Under the pieces are notes generated by a model. It made no database searches, was not told the origin of the DNA, and saw only the letters and a list, made by a program, of their open reading frames with translations. From a virus: a stretch of 64,000 bases of DNA. Every line of letters begins with the position of its first letter. Positions within the stretch are counted from its first letter, which is position 1. The stretch spans positions 64,001 through 128,000 of IMG/VR virus record IMGVR_UViG_3300025520_000001, one strand, 5' to 3'. Positions 12,679 to 21,918 of this stretch are shown here, piece after piece. The position numbers were made by a program, and so were the translations under genes.

Positions 12679-13074
12679 ATGGATCTACCTATCACCCAAT
12701 CAGTTTTTGATTTTGAAATTACTAGCGAATTAGGAAAGAAGTACGACGGCCAGTTTGCAGTTCACTGTGTACTAAGCATGCGCCAGAAGCACGCCTTAGA
12801 ACTTGAAAAGACTCGTCTGTTGGGCAATTTCGCCAGCCCCACTGATGAATTGGCTGGCATCGCTGTCATCCTTTCTAATCTCCGCGCTCGCATCATCACT
12901 GGTCCATCATGGTGGGAACAGAGTGACGGTGGGTACAATATTGCTGACATTGATGTACTTACGGCGCTCTATAATAGAGTGATTCAGGCAGAGACCGAAT
13001 GGCGAAACAAGCTCAAAGAGAAGACCAAGAAGGCTCAGGAAGCAGTGGCGAACCCGGCCTCATCGAATCCGTAA
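12679..13074 (+). CDS. Tail assembly chaperone, upstream ORF, 131 aa
   Basis: Starts with CGGAG 7-8 nt before ATG 12679; a TATAAT lies at about 12647-12652. Helical protein of the size and position of the first member of tail assembly chaperone pairs (between tube and tape measure). The Lys/Glu/Ala-rich C terminus overlaps the next ORF, which is in the -1 frame, as in G/GT pairs of lambda-like and SPO1-like phages. Identification is positional. Confidence 0.6.
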   Translation: MDLPITQSVFDFEITSELGKKYDGQFAVHCVLSMRQKHALELEKTRLLGNFASPTDELAGIAVILSNLRARIITGPSWWEQSDGGYNIADIDVLTALYNRVIQAETEWRNKLKEKTKKAQEAVANPASSNP

Positions 13075-13499
13075 GGTTAATAGCAGCTTACAACGCTAGA
13101 GCTCCTCTCACGTCTGAGTACCAGATGACTCTTTTTCTAAAGAGTTGGTGGTCTACTCATTACAACCGTCCGTTGAAAGACCCACTCCTCGAGAGCTACA
13201 CTTTCGAGGAGTTGTTGTATGAATTCTTCGATAAGAGTGAGCGACAAAAGGCTTCTGAAGAAAACGTTGTCAAAGAAACTGATAAAATGGAAGAAGCCAA
13301 GGAAAAAGAGGTACTTGACTGGGCTGAAGAGGAAGAGAAAAAGGAACTGGAAGAATTGAAGCGTGCTGCCGAGAAGATCAAAGATCCCGCGAAAGACCCG
13401 CAGAACATACAGTGGATGAATGATCAGATGGAGAAATACAAGGAAGCATACGGAGAGTCTTTTGGTGAAGATATTGAAGAATCATTTGATGGGGAATAA
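12999..13499 (+). CDS. Tail assembly chaperone, downstream ORF in -1 frame, 166 aa
   Basis: The -1 frame is open from 12978 to 13499, overlapping the previous ORF by 97 nt. It could be made as a frameshift fusion or start at ATG 12999. I find no standard X-XXY-YYZ slippery heptamer in the overlap, so independent initiation is as likely. The core (LIAAYNARAPLTSEY, then FLKSWWSTHYNRP) is followed by a highly charged Glu/Lys coiled coil (residues 85-165). The tape measure starts 2 nt later. Confidence 0.6.
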   Translation: MAKQAQREDQEGSGSSGEPGLIESVRLIAAYNARAPLTSEYQMTLFLKSWWSTHYNRPLKDPLLESYTFEELLYEFFDKSERQKASEENVVKETDKMEEAKEKEVLDWAEEEEKKELEELKRAAEKIKDPAKDPQNIQWMNDQMEKYKEAYGESFGEDIEESFDGE

Positions 13500-13501
13500 A
13501 C

Positions 13502-16500
13502 ATGTCGTCAGTTAACAATTCAGGTAAAGGTCCAGTTAATTCCTTAGCAAATGATGACCACTTCGAGCTAGGTGAATTAGGTCGCATTCGAGATCAGTTT
13601 CATACGGTGCCCGCCACAATTCGTGCACTAACGGAACGCGGGAAAAGAGCGATAAATGAGAGTCTCAAAGCCGCTGAAGACGTGACAATTGGCAACAAGA
13701 GCATGGATGAGTTTGAAAAGATCCACGCAAGAAATGAGCGCATCAGAGCGAACGTCAATTCACGTGTCTCTATCTACGAAGAGACTAAGCAAGATCGCCT
13801 CAATGATCAGGCAGTTAACTTAATTAATCGTCAGTTCTCTCCTAGCGCAATCAATTCTTACGTCCAGCGCAACGCTAACTCCTTAGAGGCCCAGGTTGCA
13901 GGTGCATCTCTTACTGGTCAAGGCTACATGGGCCTTGACGTTCAGCGTAAGCAGATTATGGGTCAGATGAACGAGCTACGAAACCACTCTATGTCAGTGG
14001 CTAGTACTTACATTGATCAAAATCAAATCAATCCGGCAGCAGCGTCAGTACTGGAAGGCGGATCTGAGCAGATGAAGGAATTGGCCAAGCAGCTTGTTCC
14101 TATTACTGTTGCAATGCAGCAGCTTAAGCAGCAAGGTCAAGATCCTAAGTCACGTCATGAGGAGTTGGGTCGTATTGGCAATAAGGCTGCCAGCTTACTT
14201 CACAATAACGAACTTGCAGAGCAATTTAAGTCTGGTCAGGGACTGGGACAGCATAGTTTAAGCGAATTAAAGAAGAAGGAGGCTGAGGCCGCTGAAAAGC
14301 TCATTAAGGCTCTTACTGCTCTAAACAGTGCTGCTGGCAAGACGACTGATGAACTTAACGCTCTCAATAAGGACGCCGAAGAAGCTGCGAAGAATTTCAA
14401 GGACATTGGCGACGCGAAGGAGTTTGCGGGCAAGAACAACGGCAACAAGTTCGACACCATCAAGATGATCGCAGGCACAATCATGGAAGTGCTCGACATT
14501 GGTACTAACGCGTATCAGAACGTGGCTATCAATCAGCCGATGCAGATGGTATCCAATACCGCCGGAGCAGCTAACCTAGAAAACCAAAAGTATAACTCCT
14601 GGCATGCTGCATTAGCAGGTAACATGCACGAGCGTATGAATTTGGATTGGAGGGCTGCTCAGGGATTTGGCAACACTCTAGCCAATAATCAGAACAATGT
14701 GCACACCATGCGCGGCATTAATTACGGGATTGGCGGTGCTCTCGGTGCAGCACAGGTTGGCGTATCCATTTATAACGGAGTTACTTCTGGCGGTGGTGCA
14801 ATCAGCGGCATTAACCCAATAGAACAGGCAGCTCAAGGTGCAAAAAGTTTTGCAAGTGGTGCTGCAGGCGGTATAGTAGAAATGGCAGCGAACCAGCGAC
14901 AGACAGAAATGGCCGCCCTGCGTATTGAAGGCCAGCGCGCATTTATGGCTGCGCAGAAAGCACTTACACAAATTTCAGGTCAGCAGCTTCAGGGGTATCG
15001 CGATTACAGCATGGGTATTAATGAGACTGCTGGCGCGTTAGGCGGTCAGAGCGGCGAGGGCTTTCTAGGAGATGTCGGCGGCTCAATGTTTTTACAGCGA
15101 TTGAGTGATGCTGGTATTGGAACTAGAGAGTTCAACTCTCTATCCTTGCGCACCGCGAATCAGGCTGGCAGTCGATTCAATACTGATCAGATTTTCCAAG
15201 CCGTGGATTTTGAAAGAAACCTAGGTATTGGTAATGCTGACATCAATATGCAGCGCATTGGGGCTCTATCTGCATCAGGTCAAGGTAATGGAGCTGCTGA
15301 TCTTGGCAGGATTCTTGAGCGAGCAGTTGCAAACGGCATGAACAGCTCCAAGGCTGTAGATATGCTTGTTGAAAACACCGCAAGAATGAGTGAGCAGGCG
15401 ATCGCGACGGGCGGCACTGGAGAAGGTGCTATTGATATTACTAGAGCCATTATGGCTGCTGTCAATCCTAACAACCCAAACAAGGAACTAGGTCTTAAGC
15501 TTGCACAAGCTATACAGCAATCAGCGGAAAGCGCTCGTACCAACGTAGCCACGAGCGCGCCGGGCATCATCAACGTCGACCGAAACATGAAGGCTCTTGG
15601 CGTTGATCGACTCTCGGCAACACTGATCACCAAGATTCCTACATCTGAGTTAATGCGTTTGGGGGGAATGGATGAAGCGAGCGCTCGACTTGAACTAGAA
15701 ACTCGCGGCATTGACTCAAGCGGCATGAATTCATCTTTGTTCAAAGATGGCGCGTGGGCACAGACAATTCGCGTAAATCAGAGCACTTCTGAACTAGCTC
15801 AGCAAAGCGGTGTCGGTTATGCAACAGGTAATCCTGGGGCGTTTATGCAGGAGCTAATCAAGAACAAGGATAATGCCAAGATAAGAAATGCTCTTATCTA
15901 CGGCGGCCAAGATCTCGCTTTGCTAAGCGACAGTCAGCGTTCGTTACGCCGAGGTGTGGCCGCTGGATATTCACTTAACGACAATAGCAGCTCACTTGGA
16001 ATGGCTAACGCTGCTACACTAGCTGGTGTTACAGACGAAGCGTCGGCTGTAGAAGCTCAATTAAAGCTACGTCAGAACTTAACAGATGAAAAACGTCTTG
16101 GTGGTGCAGCAGATTCAGCTAGAGCAAAAGAAGGCGCTGTTGCACTAGGCGGCAATGCAGCTTCTGCTATCTCTGCCTTGGCCGAATCCGGACGTCAGGC
16201 GTTCGAGAAGATGGGTAAAAATGCTGAGAATGTATGGGGCAAAGCCGCACAGGAAACAGCTGCAAATCTTGGCAATTCAGCAACTCTTATGGACAGTGCT
16301 TCAAGAAAGCTTGAAACAGCAGCCACAGAAATGACTAAAAACACACAACTCATGGCTGCAAGTGGTGCAAGTTTCGCTTCTGCTGTCAGTGATGCAATAG
16401 CCAAAATCAAAGACAAATTAGGCATGTTGGATAAGGCAGGTAAGTCCACCATGGGTCATGAAGAAATTGCAAGACGTATAAAGAACATGACGCCCAGCAC

Positions 16501-16531
16501 ATATGATGACGTGATGACTAAGGACAAATAA
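13502..16531 (+). CDS. Tape measure protein, 1009 aa
   Basis: Sets tail length; it fills the tube during assembly. Long, mostly helical, rich in Ala, Gln, Asn and Lys, with a Gly/Ala-rich hydrophobic stretch around residues 400-460 (YGIGGALGAAQVGVSIYNG) of the kind that may insert in the host membrane. Length and position after the chaperone pair and before the hub genes are diagnostic. By the usual rule of about 0.15 nm per residue the tail would be near 150 nm. No peptidoglycan hydrolase domain was recognised. Confidence 0.85.
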   Translation: MSSVNNSGKGPVNSLANDDHFELGELGRIRDQFHTVPATIRALTERGKRAINESLKAAEDVTIGNKSMDEFEKIHARNERIRANVNSRVSIYEETKQDRLNDQAVNLINRQFSPSAINSYVQRNANSLEAQVAGASLTGQGYMGLDVQRKQIMGQMNELRNHSMSVASTYIDQNQINPAAASVLEGGSEQMKELAKQLVPITVAMQQLKQQGQDPKSRHEELGRIGNKAASLLHNNELAEQFKSGQGLGQHSLSELKKKEAEAAEKLIKALTALNSAAGKTTDELNALNKDAEEAAKNFKDIGDAKEFAGKNNGNKFDTIKMIAGTIMEVLDIGTNAYQNVAINQPMQMVSNTAGAANLENQKYNSWHAALAGNMHERMNLDWRAAQGFGNTLANNQNNVHTMRGINYGIGGALGAAQVGVSIYNGVTSGGGAISGINPIEQAAQGAKSFASGAAGGIVEMAANQRQTEMAALRIEGQRAFMAAQKALTQISGQQLQGYRDYSMGINETAGALGGQSGEGFLGDVGGSMFLQRLSDAGIGTREFNSLSLRTANQAGSRFNTDQIFQAVDFERNLGIGNADINMQRIGALSASGQGNGAADLGRILERAVANGMNSSKAVDMLVENTARMSEQAIATGGTGEGAIDITRAIMAAVNPNNPNKELGLKLAQAIQQSAESARTNVATSAPGIINVDRNMKALGVDRLSATLITKIPTSELMRLGGMDEASARLELETRGIDSSGMNSSLFKDGAWAQTIRVNQSTSELAQQSGVGYATGNPGAFMQELIKNKDNAKIRNALIYGGQDLALLSDSQRSLRRGVAAGYSLNDNSSSLGMANAATLAGVTDEASAVEAQLKLRQNLTDEKRLGGAADSARAKEGAVALGGNAASAISALAESGRQAFEKMGKNAENVWGKAAQETAANLGNSATLMDSASRKLETAATEMTKNTQLMAASGASFASAVSDAIAKIKDKLGMLDKAGKSTMGHEEIARRIKNMTPSTYDDVMTKDK

Positions 16532-16538
16532 GTGACCT

Positions 16539-18281
16539 ATGGCACTGATTAAGACACCACATGCGGCAGTTATTGTCTGGAACTACGAAGATCGTATTTC
16601 GGCCAAGGGTTTCTCTTCTGCTTTTGTTAAAGATACGAAGATTAACGAGATCATTATCAGCAAAATTTCGCTGATGTCAATCTCGACAACAAAAAGTAAG
16701 TCAGACCCTGTGGGTTCGTTCAACTTCATGCTAGCACCAACACGCAACTGGGTTGCAACTCTCACTCCTGGAAGCTGGTGTGCAATTCTGATGTCTAATG
16801 ACCCGATTACAAAGGAATCCATTCAAGCTGCTCAGCCCACACAGCTAAAAATGTTAGGACGAATTGATGCGGTGCGAACAAACGTATCAGTAGATGATAG
16901 TGGCGCACGTCTCACTACATATTCTGTTCAAGGCCGAGATTGGGGAGCGGTTTTTGAGAACGCTGTTTACGTAGATCCTATCGTTCAAGATCCTTCTGAA
17001 TTAGGTGGAACTCAAGCTAATGCCCTGTATCAGCAAATCGTCGCTTCAGTCTTTGATAACAATGGAGACCGCAATATTCTTTCTGTTTCCAAGAACCTCT
17101 ACACCATCATGTCGGTGTTAGGTCATCCTCTCCGACTACCTGAAACAGATCGTCTCTTCAAGGCAACGCATGAAGTGTCTTTGCCGGACGAAGTCGTTAC
17201 CTTCCTATATGGAAGTGCACTTGGCAAGAATAACTTTTCAGATTCTCAACCGATTGACTTCACTGATAAGCCGCGAGACTATGTAACCGCTGCACCTTCT
17301 ACTAAGTTTATGGACCTTTTATCACTTATCTGGGGACCCCTTAGAGAGGAAGGGGAAGATGATTACGACCACAGCAACCCTTATCAGACAGGTAGTGGGT
17401 GGCTTGATCCTGGTACATTGGTTGGACAGCATACTATTTGGGCTCTTCTTCAAGAGAACTGCAATTACGCGATGAATGAGCTGTTCACTGACATGTCTTG
17501 GAAGAACGGGGCGCCTGAATTTCGCCTATACAGCCGCATTAAGCCCTTTTCTTACACCGACGATCCCGCTTCCGAGAAAATCGATAGAGCAATGAGGTCA
17601 AAATTTCAGAACATTGCTTCACACTTACTAGATGACGAGTCAATTGTTAGTGTAAGCGCCGGTGTAAACTGGGCCGATAAGTTTAACTTTTTAGAGATTA
17701 AACCGGACCTCAATGAGCTACAAGTGTTAGGTGTTACACTGAAAGATAAGTCCCAGGCATTTCCTGGCAACAATTCTGCCTCATTAGTCTTTGATCGAGA
17801 AGGGTTTCGTCCGATGATCTTCTCAGTGAAGCAGCTACCGTTTGTGATAGACGGCCCAGGACGACTTATTGATTCGTCACTCCTACAGAAGTGGGTGCTC
17901 CTAGCTCAAGAATGGTACTTTGACTCACACAAGCTTCTAAATGGTACCTTAAATCTGCATGGAACCAAAGAGTACATTCCCGTCGGCGACAATATTATGT
18001 TTAACGCAAAGCTTATTGGGGTAACGCCTAATCAAAACAGCAGCGCAAACAATGATGAAGAGATTTTCGTACTGGCTCACGTGGAGTCAATACAACATCA
18101 ATTCTCTGTGGACAATGAGGGTGCTCGCTCTTTCCAGACATCTATTAACTTCGTGAGAGGCATATTGGTCAATAAGCACAAGCAACTTATTGGTTCGGGC
18201 ACTATTGATGATCTGGCTAGCAAGCTAAGTAAGGTTAACTCCAAAAACAATGTCACTGTAGTTCCTTCTGAGGAAGAATAA
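16539..18281 (+). CDS. Baseplate hub protein (gp27/gpD-like), 580 aa
   Basis: Residues 30-150 have the beta-rich pattern of hub proteins, with MLGRIDAVRTNVSVDDSG (about residues 104-121) followed by VQGRDWGAVF, typical of proteins that ring the central spike. It starts 7 nt after the tape measure and overlaps the next gene by 1 nt (TAATG). The fold assignment rests on motif and order, tape measure then hub then spike. Confidence 0.65.
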   Translation: MALIKTPHAAVIVWNYEDRISAKGFSSAFVKDTKINEIIISKISLMSISTTKSKSDPVGSFNFMLAPTRNWVATLTPGSWCAILMSNDPITKESIQAAQPTQLKMLGRIDAVRTNVSVDDSGARLTTYSVQGRDWGAVFENAVYVDPIVQDPSELGGTQANALYQQIVASVFDNNGDRNILSVSKNLYTIMSVLGHPLRLPETDRLFKATHEVSLPDEVVTFLYGSALGKNNFSDSQPIDFTDKPRDYVTAAPSTKFMDLLSLIWGPLREEGEDDYDHSNPYQTGSGWLDPGTLVGQHTIWALLQENCNYAMNELFTDMSWKNGAPEFRLYSRIKPFSYTDDPASEKIDRAMRSKFQNIASHLLDDESIVSVSAGVNWADKFNFLEIKPDLNELQVLGVTLKDKSQAFPGNNSASLVFDREGFRPMIFSVKQLPFVIDGPGRLIDSSLLQKWVLLAQEWYFDSHKLLNGTLNLHGTKEYIPVGDNIMFNAKLIGVTPNQNSSANNDEEIFVLAHVESIQHQFSVDNEGARSFQTSINFVRGILVNKHKQLIGSGTIDDLASKLSKVNSKNNVTVVPSEEE

Positions 18282-19294
18282 TGAGTCATGTAATCGATAC
18301 TTCCATTTGGGGCCCAAAGGGATCAGCGCTCTTGCATCAAGAGAACCGTATTTTTATAGGAATGGTTCTTGATGTTAAAAACAACAGCGACACTAACGAA
18401 CTACGATATGTAGTCGAAGTCTACCACAGGAACGACAGGATCATCCTTGCCTGTCGTTCACTACGTCAGTGGGGCGGCGTATATAACTACGAGGACTACA
18501 TCTCACGTGGTTATGATTACACTCAGTCGAGCAATAACTCCAATGGGACCACGGCTCAAGCAGGTGACTTGGTCCTAGTTGCCCACATTGGAGGTAATGG
18601 GCGTGAGGGGGTTATTCTTGGTGGGATGACCCATCCTGCTAGAAAGACCTCGCTAGATGCAACTAAAGGTCCGCAGTATAAGTCTGAGTTTAACGGCATT
18701 GAGACACACATTAATGAGAATGGCGAGTGGACCTTAACATTCAAGGGACAACCCACTAATTTGCAGAAACTCACTGCTGCTCCTAGTGAAGTAATTCCCA
18801 CACCTGAGTACGACAAAGATATCGGGTCATCCTTCATGAAGTGGGACAAGACTGGCAGCTTTATTCTAAGCACAAATCAAGATGATGGGCAAACCCTTCT
18901 TCTTGACAAGAAGAACAAGAAGACGATCCTAACCACTCCCCTTTGTGTTATAGAGAGCGATAAGATTCGTCTTGGGGAAGAGGATGCATCTGATTGGCTC
19001 ATCTTAGGATCGACCTTTCGCGATAAACAAAAGCAAATGAACAGAAAGGTAAGCATTCAGCTCGCGCTGGCAAAGGCCATGCTTATTGTGGCCAAAACGG
19101 CGCTGAATACTGCTGGTGCCTCTATGGCAGCTCCTATTGTTGGTGCTATAGCCGCCGGCCCGCAGATTGTTGCTGCCTCTGTGGCATTAGATCAAGCTGC
19201 TAGCGCTATTGGTGAAGCTGGTTCAGCCGTTTCTGACTTTGAGAGTGCTGGTGCCGCTCATGACTATCTATCGGAGATCTCCAAAACCAAGTAA
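18281..19294 (+). CDS. Baseplate central spike protein (gpV/gp5 OB-fold type), 337 aa
   Basis: Residues 20-120 look like the OB-fold domain of tail spike proteins (FIGMVLDVKNN, then GDLVLVAHIGGNGREGVILGG). A short beta-helix-like part follows (GIETHINENGEWTLTFKG, then GSFILSTNQDDGQTLLLD). The C-terminal 75 residues are Ala-rich helix (ALAKAMLIVAKTALNTAGAS), unusual for a spike tip. Coupled to the hub gene. It probably punctures the outer host layer. Confidence 0.7.
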   Translation: MSHVIDTSIWGPKGSALLHQENRIFIGMVLDVKNNSDTNELRYVVEVYHRNDRIILACRSLRQWGGVYNYEDYISRGYDYTQSSNNSNGTTAQAGDLVLVAHIGGNGREGVILGGMTHPARKTSLDATKGPQYKSEFNGIETHINENGEWTLTFKGQPTNLQKLTAAPSEVIPTPEYDKDIGSSFMKWDKTGSFILSTNQDDGQTLLLDKKNKKTILTTPLCVIESDKIRLGEEDASDWLILGSTFRDKQKQMNRKVSIQLALAKAMLIVAKTALNTAGASMAAPIVGAIAAGPQIVAASVALDQAASAIGEAGSAVSDFESAGAAHDYLSEISKTK

Positions 19295-19302
19295 ATGCAA
19301 GT

Positions 19303-19308
19303 TATAAT
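19303..19308 (+). promoter_or_regulatory. Leaderless-type -10 box
   Basis: TATAAT, then TATGTC, then ATG 19315: 6-nt spacing. It lies directly after the spike gene stop and has no -35 consensus. Confidence 0.65.
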
Positions 19309-19314
19309 TATGTC

Positions 19315-20259
19315 ATGTCCGACAATCCTTCTCCTACAGTTAGCACAGGTCCTTCAAGTTATGTCGAAGACCCTATTTACAAAAATGCTGATTATAAGCC
19401 TCCATTAACTAACTGGTTTACTGCAAAACCATATGGTTTTCGGTTTACGCCTAAGATCGGCGACCCGAAGGTGATGTACCTGCCGATATCACCCAGTAAC
19501 TTGAACATATCGACTTCATTTGCCACCAACCTAATTCCTACTATTTATGGGACAGTAGAAGAGCATTCACCTGTTCGCTATTATGACATTTTGATTGAAG
19601 GCACTACTGGCATGGCCCCTAAGTTTGTAGAACCAGCCAATATAACACCCGAAGAACAACATGGTCGCAGTTCTTTCACCATACAGCAAAGTTTGAGCAC
19701 CCTAACAGAGGGTTTTTTGTCCAAAACATTAAACGCTGGTCAGACTGCATTCAACACTGGTCAAGAAATTGGGAATATGTTTGGTCGCTCAGCTGTAACC
19801 GGCGTATATCTAAATCAAACAGGTTATTTGGCATTCCACAATCTCTATCGCTTTTTGCTACAATACAAGAAAGACGCTGCCGGCGTTAAAACTAACAGCG
19901 ACGGTGTTACCGAAGTTGATGCCACTCCCCGAAAAGAAGGCACTCCTGCACCACTAACATTCTTTAATCACAAAGATAACAATGAATACAGCGTTGTTGT
20001 CAAGAACTTCACGCTTCGTCGTGACAAAGAAAACCCGATGTTGTACTTTTACAGTATTTCTATGCGAGGTTACGATCTTCGGAATATCAAAAGCACAACT
20101 GGCTCCGATAAAATAACCAAATCTGCGGAACTTATAGCTCATTTAGGCTTAGATGGCGTCAAAGGTTCAACCTTTCTCTCACAGGCTAAGGATTTTGCTT
20201 CTAGAGCGCGGGATATACTGGGCTCAGTATCTATCGGTGTTAATCAATTGGGGCGATAA
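19315..20259 (+). CDS. Baseplate protein, 314 aa, leaderless
   Basis: Contains a beta-rich core with PISPSNLNISTSFATN and SPVRYYDILIEGTTG, a pattern I associate with baseplate or tail-hub connecting proteins of large phages, then a helical region (residues 125-180) and a second beta segment (YSVVVKNFTLRRDKENPMLY). It begins a new transcription unit and overlaps the wedge gene by 1 nt. The exact position in the baseplate is not known. Confidence 0.55.
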   Translation: MSDNPSPTVSTGPSSYVEDPIYKNADYKPPLTNWFTAKPYGFRFTPKIGDPKVMYLPISPSNLNISTSFATNLIPTIYGTVEEHSPVRYYDILIEGTTGMAPKFVEPANITPEEQHGRSSFTIQQSLSTLTEGFLSKTLNAGQTAFNTGQEIGNMFGRSAVTGVYLNQTGYLAFHNLYRFLLQYKKDAAGVKTNSDGVTEVDATPRKEGTPAPLTFFNHKDNNEYSVVVKNFTLRRDKENPMLYFYSISMRGYDLRNIKSTTGSDKITKSAELIAHLGLDGVKGSTFLSQAKDFASRARDILGSVSIGVNQLGR

Positions 20260-21851
20260 TGGCACTTAATAATAACAGCGCATTTCAGGCATCTGCTAAT
20301 TTGGCACTTTGGTTTAAGACTTACACCAATGAGAGCCTTGCGCTCACAGATATGCCAGAAATTATCCCCACTCGATGGACTTATTTTCGAGATAACTGGA
20401 AAACCTTGCGCCTAAGATTACTTTCTTTGGCCCCAAACACCAAAGAGCCTGACTATTTTCAGGCTGTTCTCAACGACTTAAGTGGTTTTATTGCTAATCA
20501 GCGGCAAAATACCACAGATGTAAATCCATTTGCATCTAGTGAAGTGTATTTTCGCTTCTATCCTGTCTTCGATAACGTTAAATTACAAAGCATTACGCTC
20601 ACAACTGAGGAACGAACGTTCATAGCCAATAAGCAGCGCGCTCTACAGGCTTACTCAAAGAGAGATTTTTTGCAAATTAAAACAACCTTGCGCGAATACA
20701 GGGATACATTGGCAGATACAGTTGGCCTCAATGACCCAGATTATGACGCTATTTACGGTCGTGCACCGGTTAGACAGCAAAAGAATGCTGCCTCTAGTGC
20801 TGATCTCAACCTACTTCGTGTTATTGAAACGCAGTTAAGTGTTGTTGACTTCGTTCTTGCTAACCTATTTGCAATAGATGCGGCCATTGATCCCTTTGCT
20901 TTAGCTCGACTTAATGCCAATAATCCTGATATTGACATAGGTCAGTATAGCTCTGGGCGCTTGATTAAGCTTAATTCAGGTGAAGACTTGCCTAATTTAG
21001 CAAAAAGAGTGTTTGGCAACCCAGACAAGTGGGTTGATATAGCTATAGCAAATGGTCTTAAAGAACCATATGTTGATGAAGCGGGAATGCAACTCTTTTT
21101 CCGCACTAACGGCAGTGGAAATCAGATAAATCTGTCCTCGCACGATGCCTCTGGTGTCGAAAATATTGGTCGTTTTTTTGTTAATCAGTTGATTCTTATT
21201 AGCTCAGATACTATCCCCTTTCCATCTCAACGCATTATCACAGGAATTAAGCAGATTCCCGTCTCTGGAGAGATCATTCTTACAGTGAGCGGTGAATCCA
21301 ACTTGAGTTCATATCTTCAGTCAGATAATGCACGTTTGAGAATTTTTAAGCCTAACACAATTAACAGTTCACAATATATTCTTATTCCATCAGAACAGGC
21401 TCTATCAAACCCCCGGGCTGAGGAGATTCCCTGGTTCTTGACGAGCGGCGCCAACGACGAGAAAAACACTAAAATTGATATCGCTGTCGATGAGAGTGGA
21501 GCACTATTAAACACTCCAAGTGGCGACTTAATGTTGAGTTATGGACTTGATAATGCTGTCCAAGCGATTCGCTGCAAGATACTTACTGAGTTAGGTTCAA
21601 ATCCTCGCCATCCAGGCTATGGTTTGGTGAATGTAGTGGGCACTCCTACTAATCAATCTGAGGGTACTCGAGAAGTTCTTATTAAGTCCATTAATCAGCA
21701 AATTGCTCAAGATCCGCGATTTGATAGAGTGCAAAGTCTGAGTGTTACGAGAAACGCTAACACCGATGGAGTTGCATATAATGTTGCTCTAGTTGTTAAG
21801 CTCGCTGGTAGTAACACCCTCCTACCTATTACTTTTACAGTGAATAGCTAA
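20259..21851 (+). CDS. Baseplate wedge protein with LysM-like and gp25-like domains, 530 aa
   Basis: Three parts. Residues 1-225 are helical and unassigned. Residues about 230-275 resemble a LysM module (SGEDLPNLAKRVFGNPDKW, then IAIANGLKEP). The C-terminal 110 residues match the gp25/GpW wedge fold, including ILTELGSNPRHPGYGL and later IAQDPRFDRVQSLSV. In T4 gp25 joins the wedge to the sheath; LysM-like modules in tail proteins usually bind other baseplate parts. A fusion of both is the notable feature. Confidence 0.65.
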   Translation: MALNNNSAFQASANLALWFKTYTNESLALTDMPEIIPTRWTYFRDNWKTLRLRLLSLAPNTKEPDYFQAVLNDLSGFIANQRQNTTDVNPFASSEVYFRFYPVFDNVKLQSITLTTEERTFIANKQRALQAYSKRDFLQIKTTLREYRDTLADTVGLNDPDYDAIYGRAPVRQQKNAASSADLNLLRVIETQLSVVDFVLANLFAIDAAIDPFALARLNANNPDIDIGQYSSGRLIKLNSGEDLPNLAKRVFGNPDKWVDIAIANGLKEPYVDEAGMQLFFRTNGSGNQINLSSHDASGVENIGRFFVNQLILISSDTIPFPSQRIITGIKQIPVSGEIILTVSGESNLSSYLQSDNARLRIFKPNTINSSQYILIPSEQALSNPRAEEIPWFLTSGANDEKNTKIDIAVDESGALLNTPSGDLMLSYGLDNAVQAIRCKILTELGSNPRHPGYGLVNVVGTPTNQSEGTREVLIKSINQQIAQDPRFDRVQSLSVTRNANTDGVAYNVALVVKLAGSNTLLPITFTVNS

Positions 21852-21892
21852 GACCTTGCCCTTACTATAGTAGAATAGAGTTATTATTTTAG

Positions 21893-21907
21893 AGTCTTTA
21901 CGAGACT
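21893..21907 (+). promoter_or_regulatory. Small leader hairpin before the gpJ-like gene
   Basis: AGTCT (21893-21897) pairs with AGACT (21903-21907) around TTACG, 12 nt before the GTG start at 21919. TAGAAT upstream (about 21871-21876) is a possible -10. GAGGG between hairpin and start may be the ribosome site. Confidence 0.3.
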
Positions 21908-21918
21908 GAGGGTTACCA

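Noticed and set aside
13502-16531. Peptidoglycan hydrolase domain in the tape measure protein
   Set aside because: I searched by eye for lysozyme, NlpC/P60 and M23 motifs (for example HxH or conserved Cys-His contexts) and saw none.
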